Assembly: GCA_016705955.1 (NCBI GenBank)
Contig: JADJKO010000002.1
Location: 124,001 to 188,000, forward strand
Origin: Flavobacteriales bacterium
GTDB lineage: Bacteria; Bacteroidota; Bacteroidia; Flavobacteriales_F; PHOS-HE28
Reading direction: 5' to 3'
DNA: 64,000 nucleotides
The first letter of the stretch is position 1; each line of letters starts with the position of its first letter. The notes under the pieces were generated by a model. It was not told the origin of the DNA and searched no databases. It was given only the letters and a program-made list of their open reading frames with translations. Positions 1-8,222 of this stretch are shown here, in pieces. The position numbers and the translations under genes are program-made.

Positions 1-2
1 CG

Positions 3-806
3 GTGAAATTGCTGAGTTGGAACGTGCGGCTCTTCGATCTGTACAACTGGGATCATTCGGAACGGACGCATGACGCCATCTTCAAGGTGTTGCATCGTGA
101 GAACGCCGGGATCATGTGCCTACAGGAGTTCTTCTACAGCCCGGACAAGCAATTCATGCGCACGCGCGATGCGTTGAAGGCGGAGTTCCCGGGGATCCAG
201 GAACATGTGGCGTGGGTGCATACGGCGCGGTTACAACAGCACTTCGGCATCGCCACGTACAGCCTGCATCCTATCGCGATGCGCGGCACGGTGGAGTTCA
301 AACGGAAGTCCGGGAACATCTGCATCTGGTCGGATATCGTGATCGCGAAGGACACGGTGCGGATCTATAACGCACACTTGGCCAGCTACCATTTCGGGGA
401 CGAGGACTACAAGTTCCTGGATCGGCTGGAGGCCGGGACGGACGCCGATTCGATCAAGACGGGCGGTGGCAGGATCCTCGGTCGGCTGCGCGCGGGTGCG
501 ATCCGCCGCGCGGATGAAGTGGCGGCCATTGTGAAGCACATGGAAGGCAGTCCGCACCCGGTGATCTTCTGCGGCGACCTGAACGATGTGCCGATGAGCT
601 ACGCCTATGCGCAACTGGCCTCTGGTCGCGAGGACGCTTTCGTGGAGAGCGGCTCCGGCTTCGGTGGGACCTACATCGGAAAGTTGCCGCGCTTGCGGAT
701 CGATCACATCCTGCATGACCCGTCCATTGCGGGTTGGGATTTCCGGACGCTGCCGGAGGAGTTGAGCGACCACCACGCCATCACCTTCCGTTTCGCGGTG
801 CGCTGA
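3..806 (+). CDS. Endonuclease/exonuclease/phosphatase family protein, probably 5'-truncated
   Basis: This is a metal-dependent phosphoesterase of the EEP (DNase I-like) fold. The family motifs appear in order: the SWNVRLFD entry strand (residues 5-12), the metal-binding Glu in CLQEF (E42), the catalytic His in YNAHLAS (H125), GDLND (191-195), the RIDHIL Asp/His (234-235) and the final SDHH (255-258). Bacteroidota homologues usually carry two or three N-terminal membrane segments before this domain. Here the frame runs to the window edge, so the GTG at position 3 is probably an internal Val codon and the membrane part lies outside. The substrate cannot be told from sequence; phospholipid or nucleic acid are both possible. 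The catalytic domain itself is complete. Confidence 0.85.
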   Translation: MKLLSWNVRLFDLYNWDHSERTHDAIFKVLHRENAGIMCLQEFFYSPDKQFMRTRDALKAEFPGIQEHVAWVHTARLQQHFGIATYSLHPIAMRGTVEFKRKSGNICIWSDIVIAKDTVRIYNAHLASYHFGDEDYKFLDRLEAGTDADSIKTGGGRILGRLRAGAIRRADEVAAIVKHMEGSPHPVIFCGDLNDVPMSYAYAQLASGREDAFVESGSGFGGTYIGKLPRLRIDHILHDPSIAGWDFRTLPEELSDHHAITFRFAVR

Positions 807-887
807 ACCGAACGACAAGGACCGTGTACGGCATGCCGCAATAGCCCTACGCCATGTTGCGTTAACGGCTGAACAACCCTGAACACC

Positions 888-1853
888 ATGAACCGGAACG
901 GATATCTCCTCTTAACCACGCTTATCATTCTCACGATCGCCGGTTGTGGCCGATCGGCCGATCAAGAGTCGATGCGCAAGGAGAGCACATCAGCTACACC
1001 GATGGCCGCCGACGAAGGGGAGGTCGGAATGGCCAGCACGAACTCCGCAGCGGTGGATACGCGTACGATGAGTTCAAGTGCCGCTCTTACAACAGGGGAC
1101 ACTTCGCGCCGCTTCATCCGCACCGCCGATCTGCGCTTCCGCGTGAAGGATGTCGTGCAAGCCACCTATGCGATCGAGGATCTCGTCGCCGCGCAGGGCG
1201 GTCATGTGGAACACACGCACCTTTCCACGCGTGTGGATGAAGGCTACACCACGCCGATCAGCGCGGACAGCGTGCTGGAGACCACCAAGTACACGGTGAT
1301 GAATACGGCGACGCTGCGTGTGCCCGCGGCGAAGTTGGACACCACCTTGAAGTTGCTCGCCCGCTTCGTGGACTTCCTCGATCACCGCACGGTGAAGGCG
1401 GAGGACGTGCGGCTGATGCTCCTCTCGAACACCATGACCCAACAGCGTGTGGCAAGGCATGAGCAGCGACTCACGCAAGCGATCGATGAGCAAGGTCGCA
1501 AGTTGAAAGAGACCATGCCTGCGGAGGATCGGCTGCTGGACCGGCAGGAACAGGCGGACCAAGCGGCGTTGAGCAACATGGGGTTGGAGGATCGCATCGC
1601 GTACAGCACCATCACGCTTGAACTGTACCAACGTCGATCCGTGCGACATGACCTCTTGCCCAACGAGCGGAACATCGAACAATACCGCCCCGGTTTCTTC
1701 TCGCAACTCGGCACAGCGCTCGCCGATGGTTGGGACCTGCTTACGAGCTTCGTCCTGCTCATCTCACGGATGTGGAGCGTGCTGCTGATCATCGTTGTCG
1801 GCTTCCTGGCCCTCCGCCGGATCTTCCGGAGGAAACCTCAAGGCGTGAAGTAG
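888..1853 (+). CDS. DUF4349 domain-containing lipoprotein
   Basis: A lipoprotein signal peptide ends in the lipobox TIAGC (Cys20). After a low-complexity Ser/Thr/Ala linker, the DUF4349 domain begins around residue 75 with the strand RTADLRFRVKD and the GGHVEHTHL motif. A helical coiled region (about 170-215, Arg/Glu/Gln-rich) is followed by a second strand block, YSTITLELYQ. The C-terminus has one membrane segment (about 285-308) and a basic RRIFRRK tail. Lipid anchor plus C-terminal membrane helix is the usual DUF4349 architecture. The family's role is unknown, although it is often placed in envelope biology. The 3' end overlaps the convergent M23 gene by 16 bases. Confidence 0.8.
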   Translation: MNRNGYLLLTTLIILTIAGCGRSADQESMRKESTSATPMAADEGEVGMASTNSAAVDTRTMSSSAALTTGDTSRRFIRTADLRFRVKDVVQATYAIEDLVAAQGGHVEHTHLSTRVDEGYTTPISADSVLETTKYTVMNTATLRVPAAKLDTTLKLLARFVDFLDHRTVKAEDVRLMLLSNTMTQQRVARHEQRLTQAIDEQGRKLKETMPAEDRLLDRQEQADQAALSNMGLEDRIAYSTITLELYQRRSVRHDLLPNERNIEQYRPGFFSQLGTALADGWDLLTSFVLLISRMWSVLLIIVVGFLALRRIFRRKPQGVK

Positions 1854-2341
1854 CGCGTTGGATCCAGGTAGAACATCTTCTTCCAGCCTTGCGGATCACC
1901 ATCGACCCGCCACGGGTAGGGCAGGAGCGTGGTGATGGAGTAATGAAGGTGCGGCGGTTTGCCCTGTGCGTTGCCGGTAGCGCCCACAGCGCCGATGCGT
2001 TCGCCACCACAGACCCATGCAAAGCGCGATACGTGGATGGTATCGAGGTGGGCGTAGTAGTGTACGCGCCATTTCGGCCCGAGGACCAGCACAACATTTC
2101 CGCCACGCGAGAGCGATCCGGTGTACAGTATCCATCCTGCCGTGGCGGCATTCACCGCTGTTCCCTTCTTCGCGAAGATGTCCACGCCCTTATGCGTTCC
2201 CGAAGCACCCCACGGATGGAACCAGAACGAGCGCGGATGGAAGCTGTTGGTGTCGGCGCCTTGCACCGGCATGCGCAGCTGTTGCGGAATGCACAGCCCG
2301 GCGACCAGGACCACGAGGAGGATGAGAAGGATGCGGCGCAT
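1838..2341 (-). CDS. M23 family (LytM-like) metallopeptidase
   Basis: A short exported peptidase (167 aa) with an N-terminal hydrophobic segment (residues 4-18), probably a signal anchor, followed directly by a compact LytM/peptidase M23 domain. The zinc ligands and catalytic residues are visible: H50 and D54 in THKGVDIF, H98 in YYAHLD, and H131/H133 in PHLHYS. Family members cut peptidoglycan cross-bridges or bind as amidase activators. With both zinc ligands and the catalytic His present, this one should be active. It lacks the coiled coil of EnvC/NlpD types. Translation converges on the DUF4349 gene with a 16-base overlap, so no terminator separates them. Confidence 0.85.
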   Translation of the reverse strand: MRRILLILLVVLVAGLCIPQQLRMPVQGADTNSFHPRSFWFHPWGASGTHKGVDIFAKKGTAVNAATAGWILYTGSLSRGGNVVLVLGPKWRVHYYAHLDTIHVSRFAWVCGGERIGAVGATGNAQGKPPHLHYSITTLLPYPWRVDGDPQGWKKMFYLDPTRYFTP

Positions 2342-2447
2342 GATCCAATGATATCGTCTGGAACGCAGGAATGGTGGTGGAACGTGCGTGACACGCCCCG
2401 ACTTTTCTACAGCGCAGTCCTAGCTTAGAGCGCTCGAACCCGCGAAC

Positions 2448-4892
2448 ATGACACCGAACCGCGTACTGTCGCTATGTGCTTCTACACTGCTACTACTGCC
2501 GGTTCTTGCGCAGCCGGAGTTGAATGGTTGCCACTTTTTCCGGAACCGTGAATTCCGCGCAAGCAGGCCACTCACCGCTGCGGAGCGCGCCTTGATCGAT
2601 GAGACCATCGCGCGCAGCGACACCTTCGATATCCGGCACTACGACATCGCGATCGATGTGACGGACTACGCGGGGCACACCATCAAGGCGGGGACCACGA
2701 TCACCTTCCGTGCCTTGATGGCTGATCAGGCCTTCATCCGGTTCGATCTACAGGACCTACCGGTGGATTCCGTGATCGGTGCCGATGGTCCCATGACCTT
2801 CAGTTATGACGGCCAGTTCGTCAAGGTGGGTTTTGAGTTCGCACCGATCGTGGGCGAGGAGCAGCAGGTCACCGTGTACTACCAAGGAATACCGGACCAC
2901 GACCCGGACTGGGGCGGCTTCTACTTCGAGAGCAATTACATCTACAACCTCGGCATCGGCCTCAGTACCATCCCGCCGAACTTCGGGAAGGTGTGGTACC
3001 CGTGCTTCGACAGCTTCGTGGAACGCGCGAGCTATACGTACCATGTGAAAAGCTCGGGCACCTTCCGGCTGCATGGGCAGGGGGATTTCATCGGCGAAGT
3101 GCAATTGGGCGGCGACACCGTGATCCGCTCCTACGATCTGCCACAAGAGATCACCACGCACCTCAGCGCGATCGCGGTCGCTGATTATGCGGAGCACAAT
3201 TACATCCACAGCGGCGCCAACGGAGATATCCCCGTGACGCTCTCGGCGAAACCCGCAGCACTCGCCGCCATGGTGGGCAAGTTCGGCGACCTCGATGCGG
3301 CCATTGATGCCTGCGAGTATTGGTACGGCCCTTATGCTTACGGCCGGGTCGGGTATGTGCTTACCACCGATGGTGCCTTGGAGATCCCCACTAACGTGGC
3401 CTATCCGGACTTCATGCCCGGTCAGAGCATCGGGCAGAACCGAAAGCTCTTCACCCATGAACTCGGTCACCATTGGTGGGGCGATGTGGTGACCCCGCAC
3501 GTCCACAATGACATGTGGCTGAAGGAAGGCCCGGCCGAATACAGCGCGCACCTGGTGGAGGAATGGATCAATGGCCGTGCGGCGTTCGTGGCGATGGTGA
3601 AGAACAACCTGCTCAACATCCTGACCACCGCACACGTCGATGACGGCGGCTTCCAAGCGCTCTCACCGATGCCCGATCCGTACATCTACGGTACGCACAC
3701 CTATTACAAGGGCGCAGCGGTGATGCACAACCTGCGCGGCTACCTCGGGGATGAACTCTTCCGCACGGCCATGCGCGAAGTGCAGGTGCAACTGGCGAAT
3801 ACGGACATCACGCCGGAACAATTCCGCGACGCGATGGAGCAGATCACGGGGGTGGATCTGCATCCCTTCTTCCAGGACTGGGTCTTCAGCCCTGGTTATG
3901 CGGTCTTCGAGGTCCGCTCCTTCAACGTATCCGGAAGTGCGGCACCGTGGACGGTGGATCTGCACATCGGCCAGAAACTCTATGGGACCACCGGCTACCA
4001 CACCGATGTTCCGCTCGACCTCACCTTGATCGCTGCGGATGGTGCGACCCACGAAGCGCGGGTCATGGCCAGTGGTGCATCCTCCATGCTCCAGGTCGAG
4101 TGCCCCTTCATCCCGGTGATGGCGGTGCTGAACCGGTACCAAACGCTCAACCAAGCGCGGATGGACCATGAGATCACCTTGGTCCCGGGCGTTTCCTTCA
4201 GCAATGTGTTGCCCTACGTGGACTTCCGGGTGTACGTCGAACAGCTCGTGGATCCCACTTTGGTGCGTGTGGACCACATCTGGAGCGGCGCGGATGCAGG
4301 CTCTGGCGATCTCGGGTCCGGGATCACGCAGGTGAGCAACACGCACTATTGGAACGTGGATGGGCTTTGGCCCGAAGGCACGCAGTTGACAGGCCGATTG
4401 CTCTACTTCGGTGGTGCAGCCGGCCAGTTCGATCACGACCTGATCAACGGGGATGAGACCGGGATGGTGGCGGTGTACAGGCCGAACGCGGAAGTGCCAT
4501 GGCAGGTCCACCCGGACCAGACCTTGAATGCCGGCTCGCTCACGAACGGAACCGGATCCATCGTCCTGAATACCCTGCTGAAGGGCCAATACGCATTCGC
4601 TAAGATGATCGGCGCCATCGGCATCCCCGAAGTGGAACAAGGCAGCTTCCACATGTTCCCCGTTCCGGCCTCGGATATCTTGAACATCCGCTTCGACGCA
4701 CCGACCGATGAACTCCTGTTGATGGATGTGATCGCCGCGGACGGGAAACTCGCGTTGCGGCAGACGCGACCCGCGCACGCCGCCACCGCGATGGTTGCTG
4801 TCGGCGACCTGATCCCCGGAACGTATTGGCTGCGGATCACCACCGTGAAAGGCGAAGTGATCGGTACGCGCTCGTTCCAAGTCGCACGCTAG
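2448..4892 (+). CDS. M1 family metallopeptidase with T9SS type A sorting domain
   Basis: A secreted 814-aa aminopeptidase-like protein. Residues 1-21 are a signal peptide ending at VLAQ. The beta-sandwich N-domain is followed by the gluzincin domain with zinc ligands H337 and H341 (HELGHHWWGD) and E360 (WLKEGPAEY). The canonical GxMEN substrate-recognition motif is altered to GALEI (309-313), so the specificity may not be that of a standard aminopeptidase. The last about 85 residues form a type A T9SS C-terminal domain, starting near FPVPASD and ending in an SFQVAR strand, so the protein is predicted to reach the cell surface or medium. A TAGCTTAG box 20 bases before the ATG is a weak promoter candidate. 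Confidence 0.88.
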   Translation: MTPNRVLSLCASTLLLLPVLAQPELNGCHFFRNREFRASRPLTAAERALIDETIARSDTFDIRHYDIAIDVTDYAGHTIKAGTTITFRALMADQAFIRFDLQDLPVDSVIGADGPMTFSYDGQFVKVGFEFAPIVGEEQQVTVYYQGIPDHDPDWGGFYFESNYIYNLGIGLSTIPPNFGKVWYPCFDSFVERASYTYHVKSSGTFRLHGQGDFIGEVQLGGDTVIRSYDLPQEITTHLSAIAVADYAEHNYIHSGANGDIPVTLSAKPAALAAMVGKFGDLDAAIDACEYWYGPYAYGRVGYVLTTDGALEIPTNVAYPDFMPGQSIGQNRKLFTHELGHHWWGDVVTPHVHNDMWLKEGPAEYSAHLVEEWINGRAAFVAMVKNNLLNILTTAHVDDGGFQALSPMPDPYIYGTHTYYKGAAVMHNLRGYLGDELFRTAMREVQVQLANTDITPEQFRDAMEQITGVDLHPFFQDWVFSPGYAVFEVRSFNVSGSAAPWTVDLHIGQKLYGTTGYHTDVPLDLTLIAADGATHEARVMASGASSMLQVECPFIPVMAVLNRYQTLNQARMDHEITLVPGVSFSNVLPYVDFRVYVEQLVDPTLVRVDHIWSGADAGSGDLGSGITQVSNTHYWNVDGLWPEGTQLTGRLLYFGGAAGQFDHDLINGDETGMVAVYRPNAEVPWQVHPDQTLNAGSLTNGTGSIVLNTLLKGQYAFAKMIGAIGIPEVEQGSFHMFPVPASDILNIRFDAPTDELLLMDVIAADGKLALRQTRPAHAATAMVAVGDLIPGTYWLRITTVKGEVIGTRSFQVAR

Positions 4893-5941
4893 TGGAGGTA
4901 GGAGGACCCTTCAATACCATCGGCAGGCGGAAGCCGCTGTTCCCCGTTCGTCCGGAACTGGCGGATCTCCTCAAGCGTCATGATCGGATCGGTCGTTCCC
5001 CATTGGCCTATGATGACCTGGTCCGCTATGATGGCCTGATGCCACATGTTGGATCCGATGGCCGGGATACGCTTTGGAGCACGGTGCTTTATCGTCCGCA
5101 GGAGAAGCAGGAGATCGATCGGAAACTGGTGGAGACCTACCAGATGTTGATCGCGGATGGCCGCGCGATCGAGCACCTGCAAGTGGCCGGTGTGGATCTG
5201 TGTCCATACGGGAACTCGCAACCCTTCCGGGTGAAGATCCTGAACCGGATCAACGACAACCACGACTACTTCTATGTGAAGCGTACCGACGCAAGCCGCG
5301 TGTACGGATTGGAATTGGAGCACCTGCTCTCACCCAACCGCATGAACTATATGGTGGATGGCCCGACCCTGTTGGAGGAACATGTGATCGGGGTTCCCGG
5401 TGATACGTTCATCGCCGAACCCGGCAAGTATGGCGGAGGGGTGAACAAGGTGCGCCTGTGCAAGGAGTTCGTGAAGTTCAATGAGCGTTGTTTCGTGCGC
5501 TTGCTCGGTGATATGCGCGCGTACAATTTCGTGGTGGATGTGATCAACGATGTGGACCAGGTGCAATACCGCATCCGCTCCATCGATCTGGACCAGCAGT
5601 CGTTCGAGGGCCGCTTGCGGATCTACCTCCCGCAGTTCTACAAGGAGAACCTGCCATACGTGCGGTTGTCGCAGGAGGTCATCAGCATGGAGACCGCCGA
5701 GCAGTACCGCAATGAGGAGCGTTCACTGCTGCGGCGCCGGTGGAAATTGGCCCACGAGAACGTGGATGACCTGCTGAACGTGATGGCGGCGGATCACATT
5801 TCACTGCCAGAGCATGTGAAACAGCTCGGGGAGGAACTGGCCGTTCACCATGGCGACCCTGAGTTCAAGGAATGCGCGAACATGGGTGCTATCCTGCAAC
5901 GGCATCTGCGGACCTGCTTGGGCGAGTCCAGGTATTCATAG
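4892..5941 (+). CDS. Hypothetical protein, no recognised family
   Basis: I do not recognise this protein (about 349 aa). No signal peptide or membrane segment is visible, so it is probably cytoplasmic. It is rich in charged residues and has recurrent YFYVKR, YNFVVDVINDVDQVQYRIRS-type beta strands in the middle and a helical, Arg/Glu-rich C-terminus. The start is uncertain. A GTG at 4892 shares its G with the stop codon of the M1 gene, which would suggest translational coupling. The same frame is also open further upstream to an ATG at 4826, inside the M1 gene. GGAGG-like sequences occur at 4895-4905, but no ATG follows them closely. The long uninterrupted frame and codon usage like its neighbours support a real gene. 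Confidence 0.65.
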   Translation: MEVGGPFNTIGRRKPLFPVRPELADLLKRHDRIGRSPLAYDDLVRYDGLMPHVGSDGRDTLWSTVLYRPQEKQEIDRKLVETYQMLIADGRAIEHLQVAGVDLCPYGNSQPFRVKILNRINDNHDYFYVKRTDASRVYGLELEHLLSPNRMNYMVDGPTLLEEHVIGVPGDTFIAEPGKYGGGVNKVRLCKEFVKFNERCFVRLLGDMRAYNFVVDVINDVDQVQYRIRSIDLDQQSFEGRLRIYLPQFYKENLPYVRLSQEVISMETAEQYRNEERSLLRRRWKLAHENVDDLLNVMAADHISLPEHVKQLGEELAVHHGDPEFKECANMGAILQRHLRTCLGESRYS

Positions 5942-6047
5942 ACCAACATTCCTGAACGGACTACCAAGGGTCGTGTAACCTCCACGAACGGGAAGCGTAC
6001 CCGCGTCCCGAACGTCCGGCTAAGCGGATGTTCCCAAACTTCAGCAC

Positions 6048-6785
6048 ATGATCCGCACGATCCTCATCAGTTCGATCCTTCTCGGTTCCACAGCCGCATT
6101 GCATGCGCAGGAACACCGGATCGAGTATCGCTGGCTGAACCAGCCTTGTAGCGAGATATTGAGCTGCAACACCGGTTGCTCGGCGTGCAATATGCCGACG
6201 AACGCTGATGGCTACTTCTTCGGCACCAACGCGGCCTTCATCGGGGTCTCCACCTGTCCGTTGCCCGTGAGCAGCGGTGATAACGCGGTGTACACCGACG
6301 GATGGACGGTGATGCCCACGGCCGATAGGACCGTGATCATCTCCGGGATCGCCACGGTGCCTGTTCAAATCGATAGCATCATCTTCCGCCATGCCATCCA
6401 TCAGGATGGACCGACGCGGTTGAAAGTATCCTTCACGAACAATGCAGCGGTTGCATCCCAAGAGGTCCTCGATGTGGAGGTTCCGGCGCAGTTCGAGGAT
6501 GTGGTACTGACCGATCTCGGGTGTGTGGAATTCCCGGAGGGCGCGCCCATGGGCACCTTCCAGATCCGTTTCACCCCTTACGATGGCGGGAGCGGTGGAT
6601 GGGCCTTGGATGAGGTCCGGATCATCGCGAGCAATTGCGCTACGTCCACCCTCGGCATGGTGGAACTCCAGTCCAACACGCCGAACAAGCAAGGACCCTG
6701 GTTCGATCTTCTGGGCCGTCCCATCGCCCAACAACCCGCACCGGGGATCTACATCAACCCCACGAAGCGCGTGCGCGTATTCTGA
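6048..6785 (+). CDS. Small exported protein with Cys-rich N-terminus and a T9SS-like tail
   Basis: This 245-aa protein has a clear signal peptide (residues 1-20, ending at LHAQ). The mature N-terminus carries a cluster of cysteines, CSEILSCNTGCSAC, and a later CPLP, followed by beta-rich sequence that ends in a GGWALDEVRI strand typical of jelly-roll carbohydrate-binding or MAM-like folds. The C-terminus resembles a shortened type A sorting domain: WFDLLGRPIAQQPAPGIYI and then a basic YINPTKRVRVF end. It is predicted to be cell-surface or secreted. The function is unknown and I place it in no named family. It stands alone between an unrecognised gene and the convergent xerD. Confidence 0.7.
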   Translation: MIRTILISSILLGSTAALHAQEHRIEYRWLNQPCSEILSCNTGCSACNMPTNADGYFFGTNAAFIGVSTCPLPVSSGDNAVYTDGWTVMPTADRTVIISGIATVPVQIDSIIFRHAIHQDGPTRLKVSFTNNAAVASQEVLDVEVPAQFEDVVLTDLGCVEFPEGAPMGTFQIRFTPYDGGSGGWALDEVRIIASNCATSTLGMVELQSNTPNKQGPWFDLLGRPIAQQPAPGIYINPTKRVRVF

Positions 6786-6791
6786 CCCCGA

Positions 6792-7703
6792 TCACGCCGC
6801 CGCACCCGACCGCGGATGGAAGCGCAGGATGTTGCTGCGCAAGTACTCGCGATCCAAGTGTGTGTAGATCTCCGTGGTGGTGATGCTGGCGTGGCCGAGC
6901 ATTTCCTGCACCGCACGCAGATCGGCACCGCCTTCCACAAGATGCGTGGCGAATGAATGCCGGAAGGTGTGTGGACTGATGGTTTTCCGGATGCCCGCCT
7001 TCACCGCCAACCGTTTCACCAAGTTGAACACGGCAACGCGGGACAATCCGCCTCCACGGTTGTTCACGAACAGGATGTCATCGGCACCTTTCTTCAAGGA
7101 GATGTGCATGCGCTCGCCTTTCGCGTAGAGGTCGATCCAATGCAAGGCTTCCTGCCCGATAGGGACCAAGCGTTCCTTGTCGCCCTTGCCCACGACACGT
7201 ACGAAGCCGTCCGATGCGTTGATCCGAGATCGGTGCAGGCCACAGAGTTCGCTCACACGAAGTCCACAACCGTACAGTGTTTCCACGATCGCGCGATCGC
7301 GGTGTCCCATGGGTTTGGAGAGATCCACGGCATCAGCCATGGCGTCGATCTCCTTGATGCTGAGGAAGACCGGCAACTTCCGGCCTATCCGTGGGGCCTC
7401 CAGTAGAGTGGTGGGATCCACTTCGATGCGTCGTTCGATCCGAAGGTGCCGATGGAACATCCGTATCGCGCTGATCATGCGGGCTTGGCTGGAATTGCCC
7501 AGTCCGGTTTTCGCAATGCGGGTGGTGAATTCCTGTAGGTCGCTCAGGTCGAGCTTGTCCGGTGCACGTGGTGGGGCGTGTTCTTCCGCAAAGGCCCGGA
7601 GTTTGGCCACGTCGCAGATGTAAGCCGCCACCGTGCGATCGCTCAGGGCGCGCTCCAGTTTCAGGTACATGCGAAAGCCGCGGATCGCCAGGTCCCAATC
7701 CAT
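6792..7703 (-). CDS. xerD: Tyrosine recombinase XerD
   Basis: A site-specific tyrosine recombinase (303 aa, matching the usual about 300) that resolves chromosome dimers at dif together with XerC-type partners or alone. The N-terminal SAM-like core-binding domain (about 1-85) precedes the catalytic domain with R149 (GCGLRVSEL), K173 (VGKGDKERL), H245/R248 (HTFRHSFATHL), H271 (LGHASITTT) and the nucleophile Y280 (EIYTHLD). I chose the ATG at 7703 (MDWDL) because a CAACTTCG box lies six bases upstream. Upstream starts at 7751 or 7802 would add a low-complexity extension and run towards the divergent aroQ start. The isolated housekeeping context fits XerD rather than a mobile-element integrase. 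Confidence 0.92.
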   Translation of the reverse strand: MDWDLAIRGFRMYLKLERALSDRTVAAYICDVAKLRAFAEEHAPPRAPDKLDLSDLQEFTTRIAKTGLGNSSQARMISAIRMFHRHLRIERRIEVDPTTLLEAPRIGRKLPVFLSIKEIDAMADAVDLSKPMGHRDRAIVETLYGCGLRVSELCGLHRSRINASDGFVRVVGKGDKERLVPIGQEALHWIDLYAKGERMHISLKKGADDILFVNNRGGGLSRVAVFNLVKRLAVKAGIRKTISPHTFRHSFATHLVEGGADLRAVQEMLGHASITTTEIYTHLDREYLRSNILRFHPRSGAAA

Positions 7704-7708
7704 CACGG

Positions 7709-7716
7709 CGAAGTTG
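7709..7716 (-). promoter_or_regulatory. Putative -7 promoter box for xerD
   Basis: CAACTTCG on the minus strand, five bases before the xerD ATG at 7703. It resembles the Bacteroidota -7 element TAnnTTTG. No -33 TTG was identified, so this is inference from position and from similar boxes before other genes in the window. Confidence 0.3.
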
Positions 7717-7780
7717 GCCTGTGTGCCACCGGTTCCGGAGGATCCGGACATCGCGATGCCAACGCGCGCGTGTTCATCGC

Positions 7781-7788
7781 CATCTTCG
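7781..7788 (+). promoter_or_regulatory. Putative -7 promoter box for aroQ
   Basis: CATCTTCG, eight bases before the aroQ ATG at 7797. It differs from TAnnTTTG at the first base and the penultimate position. Supported only by position and the recurring pattern. Confidence 0.3.
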
Positions 7789-7796
7789 CCAACGTG

Positions 7797-8222
7797 ATGC
7801 AACGGATACTCATCCTCAACGGCCCGAACCTCAATCTGCTCGGTTCACGTGAAACCGAAGTGTACGGCGCGCGATCGTTCGAGACCTACTTCGAGGAGCT
7901 ACGCACCAAGTTCCCATCGATCGTACTGGAGTACTCCCAATCGAATCTGGAAGGTGAATTGATCGATGCGATCCAACGCGCCGATGGTCGCGTGAAAGGC
8001 GTGGTGCTGAATGCGGGCGGGTTCACACACACGTCGGTGGCCTTGCGTGACGCGATCGCCGCAGTGAAGGTGCCGGTGGTGGAGGTCCACATCAGCAACC
8101 TGCTTGCGAGGGAATCCTTTCGCCACACCTCCATTACGGGCGGTGTGTGCATCGGCAGCATCATGGGCCTTGGCCTCGATGGCTACCGACTGGCGATCTC
8201 ACACCTGCTTCAGCGCGACTGA
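7797..8222 (+). CDS. aroQ: 3-dehydroquinate dehydratase, type II
   Basis: A type II dehydroquinase (141 aa, standard length) that converts 3-dehydroquinate to 3-dehydroshikimate in the shikimate pathway. The typical landmarks are LNGPNLNLLG (residues 7-16), the catalytic Tyr in EVYG (Y23), YSQSNLEGELI, NAGGFTHTSVALRDA (the usual NPGAYTHTS is slightly changed), EVHISN, and RESFRHTSIT near the end. The gene is monocistronic and diverges from xerD, with 93 bases between the two start codons. Its last 13 bases overlap the convergent glycosyltransferase gene. Confidence 0.95.
   Translation: MQRILILNGPNLNLLGSRETEVYGARSFETYFEELRTKFPSIVLEYSQSNLEGELIDAIQRADGRVKGVVLNAGGFTHTSVALRDAIAAVKVPVVEVHISNLLARESFRHTSITGGVCIGSIMGLGLDGYRLAISHLLQRD

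Noticed and set aside
1730..2428. 232-codon plus-strand open frame
   Set aside because: Overlaps the DUF4349 3' end and is antisense to the M23 peptidase, whose zinc motifs are intact.
3663..4880. 405-codon minus-strand open frame
   Set aside because: Antisense to the M1 peptidase gene, Arg/His-rich, no domain or signal.
6792..7703. Integrase of a mobile element
   Set aside because: Standard XerD length and motifs, no attachment repeats or phage/transposon genes nearby.
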